Shown here piece after piece: positions 33,896-44,757 of a stretch of DNA of 64,000 nucleotides (positions are counted from its first letter, which is position 1; each line of letters starts with the position of its first letter). A program made the translations under genes and the position numbers. The notes beneath the pieces were generated by a model. That model was not told the origin of the DNA. It did no database searches and saw only the letters and a list, made by a program, of their open reading frames with translations. Origin of the DNA: Toxorhynchites rutilus septentrionalis (taxonomy: Eukaryota > Arthropoda > Insecta > Diptera > Culicidae); the NCBI RefSeq assembly GCF_029784135.1, contig NC_073746.1:183897983-183961982 (forward strand), in the 5' to 3' direction.

Positions 33896-35193
33896 AAGTG
33901 TGTGTCACATTAAATTGCATCACGGAAAAAAACGCTGTAGAAATTCGCCCAGTAGACCGATCCTTTTGAAAATTTTAGACAGTAAAATAAAAACTATTAA
34001 ACAACTTTTGGCATTTTCTTTATATTCATACTTCGAGCTCAAGCCCGTATGCTCGCACCTTCCTCTTTACCCCGTCCATAAGGTTCTGTACAACGTCAGG
34101 TTGTAGTTTTTTTTGAACAGAAATCCATTTTCTCTTGAAGTCCGCCTCCGATTTGACAACTTTTGGGTTCTTTCGGAGGGCTTCATAATCGCCAAATATT
34201 TCTCTATTGGGCGAAGCTCCGGCGCGTTGGGCGGGTTCATTTCCTTTGGCACGAAGGTGACCCCGTTGGCTTCGTACCACTCCAACACGTCCTTTGAATA
34301 GTGGCACGAAGCGAGATCCGGCCAGAACATGGTCGGGCCCTCGTGCTGCTTCAATAGTGGTAGTAAGCGCTTCTGTAGGCACTCCATAAGGTAAACCTGC
34401 CCGTTTACCGTGCCGGTCATCACGAAGGGGGCGCTCCGCTTTCCGCAAGAGCAGATCGCTTGCCACACCATGTACTTTTTGGCAAACTTGGATAGTTTCT
34501 GCTTGCGAATCTCCTCCGGAACGCTGGATTTGTCCTCTGCGGAGAAGAACAACAGGCCCGGCAGCTGACGAAAGTCCGCTTTGACGTAGGTTTCGTCGTC
34601 CATTACCAGGCAATGCGGCTTCGTCAGCATTTCGGTGTACAGCTTCCGGGCTCGCGTCTTCCCCACCATGTTTTGCCTTTCGTCGCGGTTAGGAGCCTTC
34701 TGAACCTTGTATGTACGCAGGCCCTCCCGCTGCTTGGTCCGCTGGACGAATGAACTTGACAAATTCAGCTTATTGGCGACATCCCGGACCGAACTTCTCG
34801 GATCACGTCTAAACTGCTTAACTACGCGCTTGTGATCATTTTCACTGACGGAGCATCCATTTTTGCCGTTCATTTTTGCCTTCCGGTCGATGGTTAGGTT
34901 CTCGAAGTATCGTTTTAGTACTCTGCTGACCGTGGATTGGACGATTCCCAGCATCTTACCGATGTCCCGATGTGACAACTCCGGATTCTCGAAATGAGTG
35001 CACAGGATTAATTCACGACGCTCTTTTTCGTTCGACGACATTTTTCCAAATTTACGAAAAATTGACAGTGAAGCATGGCCAACGTGATCTATACACTCTT
35101 ATCTGATTATAAGCGAAAGTTGAAGATATAATTCCTAAAAATTAAATTTCTACAGCGTTTTTTCTGTGATGCGATTTGATGTGACACACCCTT
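33896..35193 (-). mobile_element. DD37E Tc1/mariner element, nearly intact
   Basis: Bounded by TA (33894-33895 and 35194-35195 region) and inverted ends of about 46 bp: AAGTGTGTGTCACATT... at the left and the inverted AAAGGGTGTGTCACAT... at the right, both running into ACGCTGTAGAAATT. It has a single transposase gene inside. It is 1.3 kb, the usual size for the lineage. The DD37E family (ITmD37E) was described from Aedes mosquitoes. Confidence 0.88.
34026..35041 (-). pseudogene. DD37E transposase with one frameshift
   Basis: The frame starts MSSNEKERRELILCTHFENP at 35041. It has two helix-turn-helix segments (GKMLGIVQSTVSRVLKRY; VRDVANKLNLSSSFVQRT), then LVMDDETYVKADF (first Asp) and FWPDLASCHYS (second Asp). 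MNPPNAPELRPIEKYLAIMK carries the Glu 37 residues after the second Asp, counted directly. One indel near 34185 moves the last part, ALRKNPKVVKSEADFKRKW to VRAYGLELEV, into another frame ending at 34026. All catalytic residues remain, so this copy decayed recently. Confidence 0.9.
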
Positions 35194-36139
35194 TACTTAG
35201 CAAACATAGCGCGGTTAAGTAGGTAATATTTCATTTATTGATTTTGATAGCTAAATATTTTCTGACGTCGCCCACGTCTATTTTCAGAAAATATGTCTGG
35301 TTTTTATGAAATAGTTTTCACATTAATAAATCTTGTTACTGCGAATAGATTTTTAATATTTGCTTGTCAATCGAATCGGAATTTGTCTTAGGTTTATTCT
35401 TTATTATATACCGTTCTGAATAATATTTCGAACGCTTAAGGCATTTGATGCGAAAACAGATCTGAACGTTATGCACAGGTATTATTTGGTTGATATCTTT
35501 AGTAAATTATTATAATATGCTGGCCAGGGTTACCATATCTACAGAATAATCTGTATTTATACAGATTTTTCAGACTTTTTGAAACCAAGAATCTGTAGAT
35601 ACAGATTACAGTTTCATACAGATTTACAGATTTTTCAAAATAACGATTCAAATAGACATCAACATCGTCAAATTCATAATAACTATGCCAATCAATGACA
35701 CTAAAGTTAAGATTATGATTCAAGATTGAACCTATAAATTTTTATTTTTTGCGGTCGTATTAAATTTCGTCATGTGTGTCGAACTTGCCGCTTTTTTTTT
35801 ACATGATGAAGCCGTGATGTATAACTTTGTGAGGTTTTTTTGTTAACTTCTGGTAAGTATTAACTAAACAATGTTTTTATGTTTATGTTCATGAAATATT
35901 TGCTATAATTCTTCTTCGTGTGATACTCTTCGCATCACAAAATCACAAAAAAGAATTAGTTTGGGATCTTTCGACTTTTATCTTTTTGTTTTAACATAAG
36001 GAACAATACTCTCTACATCTACACAGTGCCCCAATACATGGAGTTTTCCATTAATCTTTTCCTTTCCTTTTTCGACAACTTTTGTTTATACTGAGTACCG
36101 TTATCTATTATTCGTAGTTGCACCGTTTTGTTTTGTGAA
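35194..36139. other. No gene; cluster of TACAGATT motifs
   Basis: 35520-35640 begins GCCAGGGTTACCATAT and contains several ATACAGATT/AATCTGTA motifs in both orientations, as seen at the ends of some insect DNA transposons. The matching second end was not found. The rest is AT-rich and featureless. Confidence 0.35.
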
Positions 36140-36288
36140 TAAGTGAATAAGACTATAATTATCATAAGAACCATCCTCGACCCCAAAAACCCCTACATAT
36201 CAATTTTCATGTCGATCGGTTCAGTAGTTTCCGAGTCCATAAGAATCATACAGACAGACAGACAGATAGACAGACAGAAATCAATTTT

Positions 36289-36379
<91 letters not shown>
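36140..36379 (+). repeat. 3' end of the 143-bp-period repeat plus (TA)n
   Basis: ACCCCAAAAACCCCTACATA, TTTTCATGTCGATCGGTTCA and TAGTTTCCGAGTC, then (CAGA)n at 36250-36277 and (TA)n at 36291-36379. The same order ends the copy at 43923-44757. The errantivirus is inserted at the end of this (TA)n. Confidence 0.7.
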
Positions 36380-36381
<2 letters not shown>

Positions 36382-36759
36382 TTAAATAACGAAAGAATTT
36401 CGGATAATGAAAACTAAAACTAGTGAGCTATGTTGCTCCTGTTAAGGTTACGACAAGACTGGTCTTTATTTTCTATTTCATGTACAAAGCTAGCTTATAA
36501 TCTACCCTATCTGCCTATCTCTATGTTTCCCTTCTTCCTTCTTCTCAGAAAGAATGTTTAACCGTTTTATGGTGTCGACTCGAGTCCTTATCTGTGGCTG
36601 CATAATTGTTCGTCGGTCGCATTTACCACATGGCGTTATTTATGCTTAAGTGTTTACTTAAGCGCTAGAACATTGATGCGTGATGTTTGCTCTGTCTCCT
36701 GCTGATAAGTAATGTTGGCGTTGGTCGATACTGAAGATTGGTTGACTGTGTTGATAACT
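36380..36759 (-). repeat. Errantivirus 3' LTR
   Basis: 380 bp, apparently identical to 43526-43905. The last 106 bp of env (36654-36759) lie inside it. Confidence 0.95.
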
Positions 36760-38372
36760 GCTCCCTCTTCAAGAGTGGACCGTCTCGGTACACTGGGCTC
36801 TGCACTCTCCTTGGTTGTGGATCTGAAGAGAGTTTTCAAACGATTCCTCAACAGATAGATTGCAAGAAATGATGAAATAATTATTGCTGGAACTCCTGTC
36901 CCGAGGGTGAGTGAGAGGTGTCTTCTGTTTAATAACACCAGATGTTCTCTGGTTTGTAGATGAATTTCGTCTAGTTTTTTCAATGTCAGAGTTGCTTCGG
37001 TGTTATTTGAAAATATTTGGATTCCGTAGAGTGGGATGAGTAGTGGTGGATCTTCATGATAATATTCTACATTACTAAACTGCGTGCCGTTAATTGTGAC
37101 TGTACAGTTGCGAAAGTAGATGATCATTGTTCCAGAAATGTATCTGGAAGGTAGCCCACAGTTTGTTTGCATTAGTGTGGCGTTTCCTCTGATTAGCAGA
37201 TGGTTACTGCTTATTTTCTTCGTTTCTTGGGTGTACCTGTCTTCTGTATAATCGCAGCTGCCCGAGACTCCTCTGAGAATTTTGGAGTAACAGTTGTCTT
37301 GGGAAACGTCTTCTAGTTGGTTTTTGTTACATAGGGTTTCCTCTCCAATTTCCTGGCAATCGTTTTTAATGAGGTATGTTTCTAATTCATTGAAGAGTGC
37401 TCTGTTCGTTGGCAGTTTCAGGATTTTTCCTTCCTTGGGTATCGGTTCCATGATGATATGTGTAAATGTGGATGGTTTGAGATTTGGGACTGAAATCACA
37501 AATATTATTTTCGTATCTTTGTGTATTACTGCTAGATCAAGGTACTCGTAGGTTTGGTCGAATGTGTTGATTGTAATGTTGCTGTTTCTTAAAATTGTGG
37601 TCGCTTCATTTAGTTCCTCTGGTGTCAGTACGTTCAAATGGATAACCTTTGCTTTTGCTAGTTGAATGCTTTCAAAAATATTTTGTATTTGTTCTCGTAA
37701 TAAATCTAGTGCCATGTTCAGGTTCATGACTTCTTTAATGATTGTAGCCTGTTCTGCATAGCCTTTATTGTTTACATAAGCGTCTCTTGATTTTATTAGG
37801 TTTTTCACTAAAATATCTTGTTGCTCGTTAACCTTTTTGATTATTCTATTCATTTTGGTTTCAATTTGTTTATTGATTTTTATTTGTTCGTTGTTTTGTG
37901 TAACAATTGTTTCTTCGTTTTTGAATAATGTTTCCAACTGATTGTTGATTTCGATTAGATCATTGTTGTCTAGATTGCCTGTTATTAATTTTATGGTGCT
38001 TCCTAGGATGTTGATTAAACCTCTTTTGTTTCTTTGTTTTGGGATAAGGTTGTTATATGTGTTCTTGATTGAGTTATATTTTAGATTAACAAGGTCTGTA
38101 GTTTCTTTTAGATTAAATATGGTAAGGCCTTCAATAATTTTCTCTAGTTTGTGAAAGGTTGGCTCGAAACTTTTTAATTCGATTACATGGAATATTTTGT
38201 GTGATCCTGTCTTTATTCTTCCTTCGTTCAGGCTCAATGTCACGAGGCCGGGATTGTTGCTGAGGTCGTAGAGTTGTATGGATGTTTGTTGCGGAAATGC
38301 AATCGATTTTGGTAGATACATTGACAGGAATGCGATGGCAAAGGCCGAATACAGGAATGGTATCCACGCCAT
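36654..38372 (-). CDS. env: Envelope fusion glycoprotein (Env)
   Basis: 572 residues from an ATG at 38372, 36 bp after the pol stop. Visible features are an N-terminal hydrophobic signal sequence (about 1-25), a furin-type RNKR site at 114-117 directly followed by GLINILGS (fusion-peptide-like), heptad-like helical segments after it, and several N-x-S/T sites. A C-terminal membrane segment (about 490-508, PAIIISSFLAIYLL) and a 64-residue tail follow. This is the layout of errantivirus Env proteins related to baculovirus F proteins, which mediate membrane fusion. The final 34 codons lie within the 3' LTR and the polypurine tract is inside the frame. Errantivirus Env is usually made from a spliced RNA; the splice sites were not located. 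Confidence 0.93.
   Translation of the reverse strand: MAWIPFLYSAFAIAFLSMYLPKSIAFPQQTSIQLYDLSNNPGLVTLSLNEGRIKTGSHKIFHVIELKSFEPTFHKLEKIIEGLTIFNLKETTDLVNLKYNSIKNTYNNLIPKQRNKRGLINILGSTIKLITGNLDNNDLIEINNQLETLFKNEETIVTQNNEQIKINKQIETKMNRIIKKVNEQQDILVKNLIKSRDAYVNNKGYAEQATIIKEVMNLNMALDLLREQIQNIFESIQLAKAKVIHLNVLTPEELNEATTILRNSNITINTFDQTYEYLDLAVIHKDTKIIFVISVPNLKPSTFTHIIMEPIPKEGKILKLPTNRALFNELETYLIKNDCQEIGEETLCNKNQLEDVSQDNCYSKILRGVSGSCDYTEDRYTQETKKISSNHLLIRGNATLMQTNCGLPSRYISGTMIIYFRNCTVTINGTQFSNVEYYHEDPPLLIPLYGIQIFSNNTEATLTLKKLDEIHLQTREHLVLLNRRHLSLTLGTGVPAIIISSFLAIYLLRNRLKTLFRSTTKESAEPSVPRRSTLEEGAVINTVNQSSVSTNANITYQQETEQTSRINVLALK
36760..36772 (-). promoter_or_regulatory. Polypurine tract
   Basis: In element sense GAAGAGGGAGC lies immediately before the 3' LTR. 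It is the expected primer for plus-strand DNA synthesis and is translated as part of env. Confidence 0.75.
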
Positions 38373-38407
38373 ACTGAAATGATTAGGAAAATAATTTCAT
38401 TTGATTA

Positions 38408-41400
38408 TTAGTTTCGTCGGATGTTTTCTTTGTGAATCTCTCGGCCGGAGTGATCTAGGAAGGTTTTGTTTTTATCCCGGATAACTCTGACTGGAAGATA
38501 TTTTTCTTTTGCTTTGTTTCGGATGCCTTGTATTTTGTTGTATACGATGCTTTCTTCCTGTAACGTTGGTGGGTCTTCTCTTTTCTTATTATGGTATTCC
38601 AAATTGTATTCTTTTGTTTTATTTGACTGAAGCATAACGTCTTCATAGAGCTTGTTTCTGTTCTCTAGAATTTTGTTCATATCGAGATGCCTTTCTTCTC
38701 CTTCTCTGAGTCCATAGAATATTTCGCGAGGTTTGAATTTAGTTGTTGAGTGTACTGTATTGTTATAGGTAGTGCATGCGATTCGATATATTTCTTTATC
38801 ACTTAGGTCGATGTAACTTGGTTTCGTACAACGAAAAATTTCCCCTAGAGTTGAGTGAAATCTTTCTACCGTACCGTTACTTATGCTATGGTTGGGTGGA
38901 GTGAAATGAATCTCGATATTTAAATTTTCCAAGAGGGCTCTGATTTCGATGGACCTGAGTGCAGGTTCATTGTCTGAGATTATCAATTTTGGAGTACCAT
39001 ACAGTGAAAAGTATTTTGTTAACCCCTTTCTCACGTCGTGGATGTTTCTGGATTTAATTGGGATTATCGATGCGTATCGCGAAAATTTATCTAAAAAGGA
39101 TAGAAATATATTAGGTTTATGGATAAATAAATCTAAGTGTACTATTTCTAGAGGCTTTGCAGGATTTGGCGTAGATCCCAGTTTAATTTTATACGGATGT
39201 CTCTCGTATTTGTTTTTGTTGCATGTGCGACAAAGCCTAATGAACTGTTGTATCTTACGTTTCATTTTCGGAAAGTAATATCGATTGGAAATCTGCCTGT
39301 TGTTTTCCCATATACCTCGATGTCCACTTTCGTGTGTTTGTTCTATTATTAGGTTTTGTTCTTCAGCGGTCTTCAAATCAGTTAAACATTTTTGAGTAAT
39401 AAATATTTTAAATGGTTTCCCTCTACTAAAGTAATTTTTATAAAAAATTTGGATTGTTTGGATCAGATTTTCTGGGCATAATATACAGTTTGATCGTTTA
39501 GGATCTATGAACTCTTTGAAGAGTTTGGTGAGATAAGGGACGTTGAAATTTGATTTCATTATGGTTCGTCTGTACACACGCGGAAATATTTCTTCGAGTG
39601 TTTCCTCTTCTTCCGTTCCCAATTTCAGAATTATTTGGTTACTAAAACTATTTAACGGCGATTCGGTGCATGGGATAAATGCTGAATCGTCGGTGTCGGC
39701 GGAGTGCATTGTAGCATCGTCTGAAGAAGAGGTTTCATCGCTTACTAACTTCACTGAAGTTTCACAGGTACTAACTTCAGCGTCATTATGGTTTATTTCC
39801 TGACGCATCCTGGAGAGACTATCCGCTACTATATTCTGTTTTCCAGGTCTATATTTTATCTCAAAGTCAAATTCTTCTAAATAGAGGCGCCAATGTATAA
39901 GCCTGCTGTTGGAGTCTTTTAAGTTCAGACTATATGTCAGAGGTTTATGGTCTGTATAGAGTGTGAATTTTCGTCCGTAGAGGTACGGTCTGAAATATTT
40001 ACAAGCCCACACAATAGCCAACAATTCTTTCTCAATGGCGGAGTAGTTTTCTTCCGTTTTATTAAGTGTTCTGGAGGCAAACGCGATTGGTTTGTCGCTA
40101 CCAATTTGTCCTTGAGACAAAACAGCGCCTACGGCATAGTTAGAGGCATCTGTTGTCAAAACAAAAGGTTTTTCAAAGTCAGGGTATTGCAGGATATCGC
40201 TTGATGTGAGGATGTTTTTACATCGCTCAAAAGCATCTACGAAATCTTTATTGTGATCAATTTTTTCTCCTTTTCTCAACGACTGAGTAAGCGGTTTTGA
40301 TATTTTTGCGAAGTCCCGAATAAACTTGCGATAATATCCTAATATTCCGAGAAAACCACGCAACTCTTTTTCGTTCTTTGGTAGTGGCCACTCTCTGATA
40401 ACTCCGAGTTTTTCTGGATTAGGCTTAACTCCATCACGTGTTACGATGTGGCCAAGGAATGCAACTTCTTTATGAAGAAATTCACTTTTATCGAGTTGGA
40501 TTTTCATATTGTATTTTTGTAGTGTTTCAAAAATTTTCCTCAGATTATCCAGATGCTCTTGTAGGCTTGTAGAGAACACGATTATGTCATCCATATATAC
40601 TAAACATCTGGAACCAATATGCTCCCTTAAAATATTATCCATTACACGCTGGAACGTAGATGGGGCGTTTTTTAAACCGAAAGGCATCCTTAAGAACTCG
40701 TAATGCCCGTTTTCGACACTAAACGCGGTTTTTTCGATATCATTTTTGTCTAGTTCGATCTGATGGAATCCAGATGCGAGGTCCAAAGTAGTAAAGTACA
40801 TACAGCGACCTAATTTATCTAGAATATCAGTGATGTTAGGGATGGGGTAACGATCATCAATCGTTTTATCATTCAATTTTCGATAATCTATTACAATCCG
40901 CCATTTCTTCTGTCCGGATGCATCCAATTTTTTTGGGACTATCCAAACGGGAGAAGTCCATGGGCTGATCGAAGGTCGAATTATTCCTTGTTCGAGCATT
41001 TTCGAAACCTGCCGTTGAACTTCTTCTTTATGGCAAAAAGGGTAACGGTATGATTTTGTGTGAATAGGAACATCGTCTGTTGTTGTGATCCTATGTTTGA
41101 TAGCACTAGTGAAGGTTAACTTCTGTCCTTCCGTATAAAATATGTTTGTGTAATCCGCGACTAATTTAATTATTTTAATTTTCTCTTCTTGGTTTAAATG
41201 GTCTAGTCTGATTTGGTTGAAAATGTTTGATTTTGGAACATCCAACGTTTCTTCGGGCGTGGTTAGTGAAAAGTTATTCACTTCTACTATTAGAGGTTGC
41301 GCTGTGTTAATTTTTACTGGTTTATCTGATAGGTTAGTTACTGTTACGAAGACGCGATTTTCTGAGCATTTGTATATTCCAGAAGGTATCATTATGTCTG

Positions 41401-41827
41401 GTGAGATTAAAACATCATGCTCTAGATAGAATTCGCCGCTGGATTCATTGGTTGGGAGATGTACAATTTTTGTTTCATTCGAATTCATGTGTATTGTTAC
41501 AGACTCAGGATATTTTCGGTACATTTTTATTATATTTGAAGGAAATTTGAGTTCATTCTCCGCCGTTAAAATGTCAGCTTTCAATGAGCGTAATGTTTCA
41601 TATCCTATTAGACCATCAAAATAATTATGGAAATCGAAAATGTAGAATATTTGGTTGCTTGCATTTTTTACGCTTGGAAACGGGTTAAAGTTGACAAATC
41701 TATCCACGGAATGTGAGCCATAAATGTTCTTAATATTCACTGTTTGTGTGAAGTGACATTTGTCTAAGTTGACGTGTTTTGGGCTAATGTAGTTTTTATT
41801 AGCCCCTGTATCTATCAGAAACTTCAA
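38408..41827 (-). CDS. pol: Pol polyprotein (protease, RT, RNase H, integrase)
   Basis: At least 1139 codons. The open frame has no ATG near its start (TTG at 41827) and lies in the -1 frame relative to gag, so it is expected as a Gag-Pol product by frameshifting. Aspartic protease DTG is at 6-8. The RT palm has WRIVIDYRKLN, FTTLDLASGFHQIEL, MPFGLKNAPSTFQRVMD and YMDD at 411-414. RNase H has TTDASNYAVGAVLSQ, EKELLAIVW and YTDHKPL. Integrase has an HHCC zinc finger (ESGHRGIW to CRTCNK, about 835-870) and a catalytic core with LDLF, ISDNEPAL and NGTVERFHSTLGE. No stop or frameshift was seen, so all enzymatic motifs are present. Confidence 0.95.
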   Translation of the reverse strand: MKFLIDTGANKNYISPKHVNLDKCHFTQTVNIKNIYGSHSVDRFVNFNPFPSVKNASNQIFYIFDFHNYFDGLIGYETLRSLKADILTAENELKFPSNIIKMYRKYPESVTIHMNSNETKIVHLPTNESSGEFYLEHDVLISPDIMIPSGIYKCSENRVFVTVTNLSDKPVKINTAQPLIVEVNNFSLTTPEETLDVPKSNIFNQIRLDHLNQEEKIKIIKLVADYTNIFYTEGQKLTFTSAIKHRITTTDDVPIHTKSYRYPFCHKEEVQRQVSKMLEQGIIRPSISPWTSPVWIVPKKLDASGQKKWRIVIDYRKLNDKTIDDRYPIPNITDILDKLGRCMYFTTLDLASGFHQIELDKNDIEKTAFSVENGHYEFLRMPFGLKNAPSTFQRVMDNILREHIGSRCLVYMDDIIVFSTSLQEHLDNLRKIFETLQKYNMKIQLDKSEFLHKEVAFLGHIVTRDGVKPNPEKLGVIREWPLPKNEKELRGFLGILGYYRKFIRDFAKISKPLTQSLRKGEKIDHNKDFVDAFERCKNILTSSDILQYPDFEKPFVLTTDASNYAVGAVLSQGQIGSDKPIAFASRTLNKTEENYSAIEKELLAIVWACKYFRPYLYGRKFTLYTDHKPLTYSLNLKDSNSRLIHWRLYLEEFDFEIKYRPGKQNIVADSLSRMRQEINHNDAEVSTCETSVKLVSDETSSSDDATMHSADTDDSAFIPCTESPLNSFSNQIILKLGTEEEETLEEIFPRVYRRTIMKSNFNVPYLTKLFKEFIDPKRSNCILCPENLIQTIQIFYKNYFSRGKPFKIFITQKCLTDLKTAEEQNLIIEQTHESGHRGIWENNRQISNRYYFPKMKRKIQQFIRLCRTCNKNKYERHPYKIKLGSTPNPAKPLEIVHLDLFIHKPNIFLSFLDKFSRYASIIPIKSRNIHDVRKGLTKYFSLYGTPKLIISDNEPALRSIEIRALLENLNIEIHFTPPNHSISNGTVERFHSTLGEIFRCTKPSYIDLSDKEIYRIACTTYNNTVHSTTKFKPREIFYGLREGEERHLDMNKILENRNKLYEDVMLQSNKTKEYNLEYHNKKREDPPTLQEESIVYNKIQGIRNKAKEKYLPVRVIRDKNKTFLDHSGREIHKENIRRN

Positions 41828-41871
41828 GGATCCTTTATTCGTAGAGAGTTTTATATATGGAAGAAAATTGT

Positions 41872-43116
41872 TTAATCCTTTGTTTTCGATTCCTCTACTA
41901 GGTGAAAATTTAGTTCGTCATTTTCTTCATTGTTATTTTTCAATAGTGCTAGTGGTTCTCTAGATGTGTTAGGTGTAATTGATAACTGTGGTTCTCTAGA
42001 CGTGCTAGGTGCCGATTCATAGTATTGGTGAAAATTAAATGAATCATTTGCATAATGAGGGTCGTACAGTTCTGTTCCCTCATGGCAATTTATTGATCTG
42101 TGTGAATAATTGAACGGTTGTTTTGGCCTATTCATGTAATTAACGTGCCTTGATCTTATGGAAGGATCAACTTCCATGGGAATGGGTTTTGACACTTGTA
42201 TCGGTCTAGGGGCAAAAACATTTTGCGGAGGGATGTTATTGCTATTGTGGTGGAAATATTTTGGGGAAATTTGTTGAAAATGTTGTTGGTGGTATTGTTG
42301 TTGTGGGAAACGTGGAATTGATCGTGATTGGTGGGAACGTGTAGTGAAAAATTGTGGATTCCTAATTTGATTATTTGTGTATCTTGTTTTCGGGGGAAGT
42401 TGCGGTGCCAGTGGAAATATTTTAGCGGGTCGATAATGTTCAGTTTTGTTTAATCCATGTCTGTTTTGGAAATTTCTTTCTTCCACGCAGGCGTCAAATG
42501 CTTCTTTCAATTTTGACAGTTGTCGGGCTCTAACATTGCCCCCTATTGGTTCTTTAAGCCCTGCTAGAAAAACTTGCAACGCATTTTCCTGATGTGTTTT
42601 TATACGGTCTTCTCGCAAGCTCGTGTCTGCTGTTGAGATGCTCGTGTTGTTAATTAAGAGCGATAAAATTTGTTGGACTGACCCATAGAATTCTTCTAGG
42701 GTGCCCGTTTGTTGGAGTTGGAATAGCTCCCTTGTGAGTGTGACAGCATCGCGCTTGTCACTGTAATAGGCAATCAAGTTTGCCTTAATTTCGCTCCATT
42801 TAAGCGGAGTGCCATATATTTCTAGAGCTTGGTCTGCGTCTCCTGTGATCTTTGCACGAATAGATTGCAGCCAGATCTCTTCGAAAGGTGTGTCTTTCAT
42901 AATATTTAAGAAAGGTAGTAGATTTTCTACTGACCTTATAAATGAATGTAATTTGACGGGATTCCCGTCGAAGGATGGCAAATTATTTATGACTTGAGGC
43001 GTTTGCATCGCCTTCAGCACTTTTTCTGCATTGCAGAACATTTCGTTCGTTTGAGCAATGCAGTCACTATCCTGAGTATTTACAGGAATTGTGAAACCTG
43101 CCAATTCAGGGTTCAT
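41872..43116 (-). CDS. gag: Gag structural protein
   Basis: 414 residues from ATG at 43116, after a leader of about 410 bp following the 5' LTR. The middle (about 50-215) resembles a retrotransposon capsid domain (FIRSVENLLPFLN, IRAKITGDADQAL, LFQLQQTGTLEEFY, FLAGLKEPIG). The C-terminal part is rich in N, Q, P, H and basic residues and has no CCHC zinc knuckle, as in gypsy-type errantiviruses. The frame ends at TAA 41872-41874, and pol follows in the -1 frame. The assignment rests on position and general resemblance. Confidence 0.9.
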   Translation of the reverse strand: MNPELAGFTIPVNTQDSDCIAQTNEMFCNAEKVLKAMQTPQVINNLPSFDGNPVKLHSFIRSVENLLPFLNIMKDTPFEEIWLQSIRAKITGDADQALEIYGTPLKWSEIKANLIAYYSDKRDAVTLTRELFQLQQTGTLEEFYGSVQQILSLLINNTSISTADTSLREDRIKTHQENALQVFLAGLKEPIGGNVRARQLSKLKEAFDACVEERNFQNRHGLNKTEHYRPAKIFPLAPQLPPKTRYTNNQIRNPQFFTTRSHQSRSIPRFPQQQYHQQHFQQISPKYFHHNSNNIPPQNVFAPRPIQVSKPIPMEVDPSIRSRHVNYMNRPKQPFNYSHRSINCHEGTELYDPHYANDSFNFHQYYESAPSTSREPQLSITPNTSREPLALLKNNNEENDELNFHLVEESKTKD

Positions 43117-43508
43117 TTTTCACTATTAAATCACTATCTAATCACTATCACCTTTTTTCAGGGTTAGAATTTTAATTGTAATTCGATAATTTAATTTATT
43201 TTTGTTTTATGTTAGCTTTGTGTGTTTCTTGTGATATACAGTGGTCCGGTTACCTCGGGTAGGGCCTCGCCACTCTGAATTAGTACTTGCTTTAATTTTT
43301 GTTTTCGGGGACGGGCTTTTATTTGTTTCAGTAAAGCGCCGATCCGATTTATGAGTTAGAAAAAAGAAAAATTTTGTTACTTACGATTTTTAGAGCTGGA
43401 ACTAGTGTTGCGTCCGGTTTCGTCAGATTAATCACCACTACACGATATTCGTTCGCGCAGGCGCAATTGCTGAAATTAAACTAACGTTTCGCGAACACTT
43501 AAAACACT

Positions 43509-43526
43509 ATCCTACCGACTGCGCCA
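43509..43526 (-). promoter_or_regulatory. Primer binding site, tRNA-Ser type
   Basis: In element sense TGGCGCAGTCGGTAGGAT directly follows the 5' LTR, with its first T overlapping the LTR end. The plus strand therefore equals the 3' end of an insect tRNA-Ser including CCA (CCTACCGACTGCGCCA), the primer known for several errantiviruses such as 17.6 and ZAM. Confidence 0.85.
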
Positions 43527-43905
43527 GTTAAATAACGAAAGAATTTCGGATAATGAAAACTAAAACTAGTGAGCTATGTTGCTCCTGTTAAGGTTACGAC
43601 AAGACTGGTCTTTATTTTCTATTTCATGTACAAAGCTAGCTTATAATCTACCCTATCTGCCTATCTCTATGTTTCCCTTCTTCCTTCTTCTCAGAAAGAA
43701 TGTTTAACCGTTTTATGGTGTCGACTCGAGTCCTTATCTGTGGCTGCATAATTGTTCGTCGGTCGCATTTACCACATGGCGTTATTTATGCTTAAGTGTT
43801 TACTTAAGCGCTAGAACATTGATGCGTGATGTTTGCTCTGTCTCCTGCTGATAAGTAATGTTGGCGTTGGTCGATACTGAAGATTGGTTGACTGTGTTGA
43901 TAACT
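43526..43905 (-). repeat. Errantivirus 5' LTR
   Basis: 380 bp, apparently identical to the copy at 36380-36759. It abuts (TA)n at 43906-43922 and should contain the element promoter. Confidence 0.95.
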
Positions 43906-43922
43906 TATATATATATATATAT

Positions 43923-44757
<835 letters not shown>

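Larger units (their letters stand above)
36380..43905 (-). mobile_element. Complete errantivirus (env-bearing Ty3/Gypsy element)
   Basis: Minus-strand LTR retroelement of 7.5 kb in the order 5' LTR, tRNA-Ser-type primer site, gag, pol, env, polypurine tract, 3' LTR. The two 380-bp LTRs look identical base for base. They begin AGTTAT and end TTTAACT in element sense, as errantivirus LTRs do. It is flanked by TATA on both sides inside a (TA)n tract, matching the 4-bp duplication and TATATA-like target preference of this group. All three frames are open. Such elements act as germline retrotransposons, and some can pass between cells through Env. Confidence 0.95.

Noticed and set aside
34026..34613. 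195-codon minus-strand frame overlapping the DD37E transposase
   Set aside because: Only its last third is real, as the frameshifted transposase C-terminus; the rest is an out-of-frame shadow.
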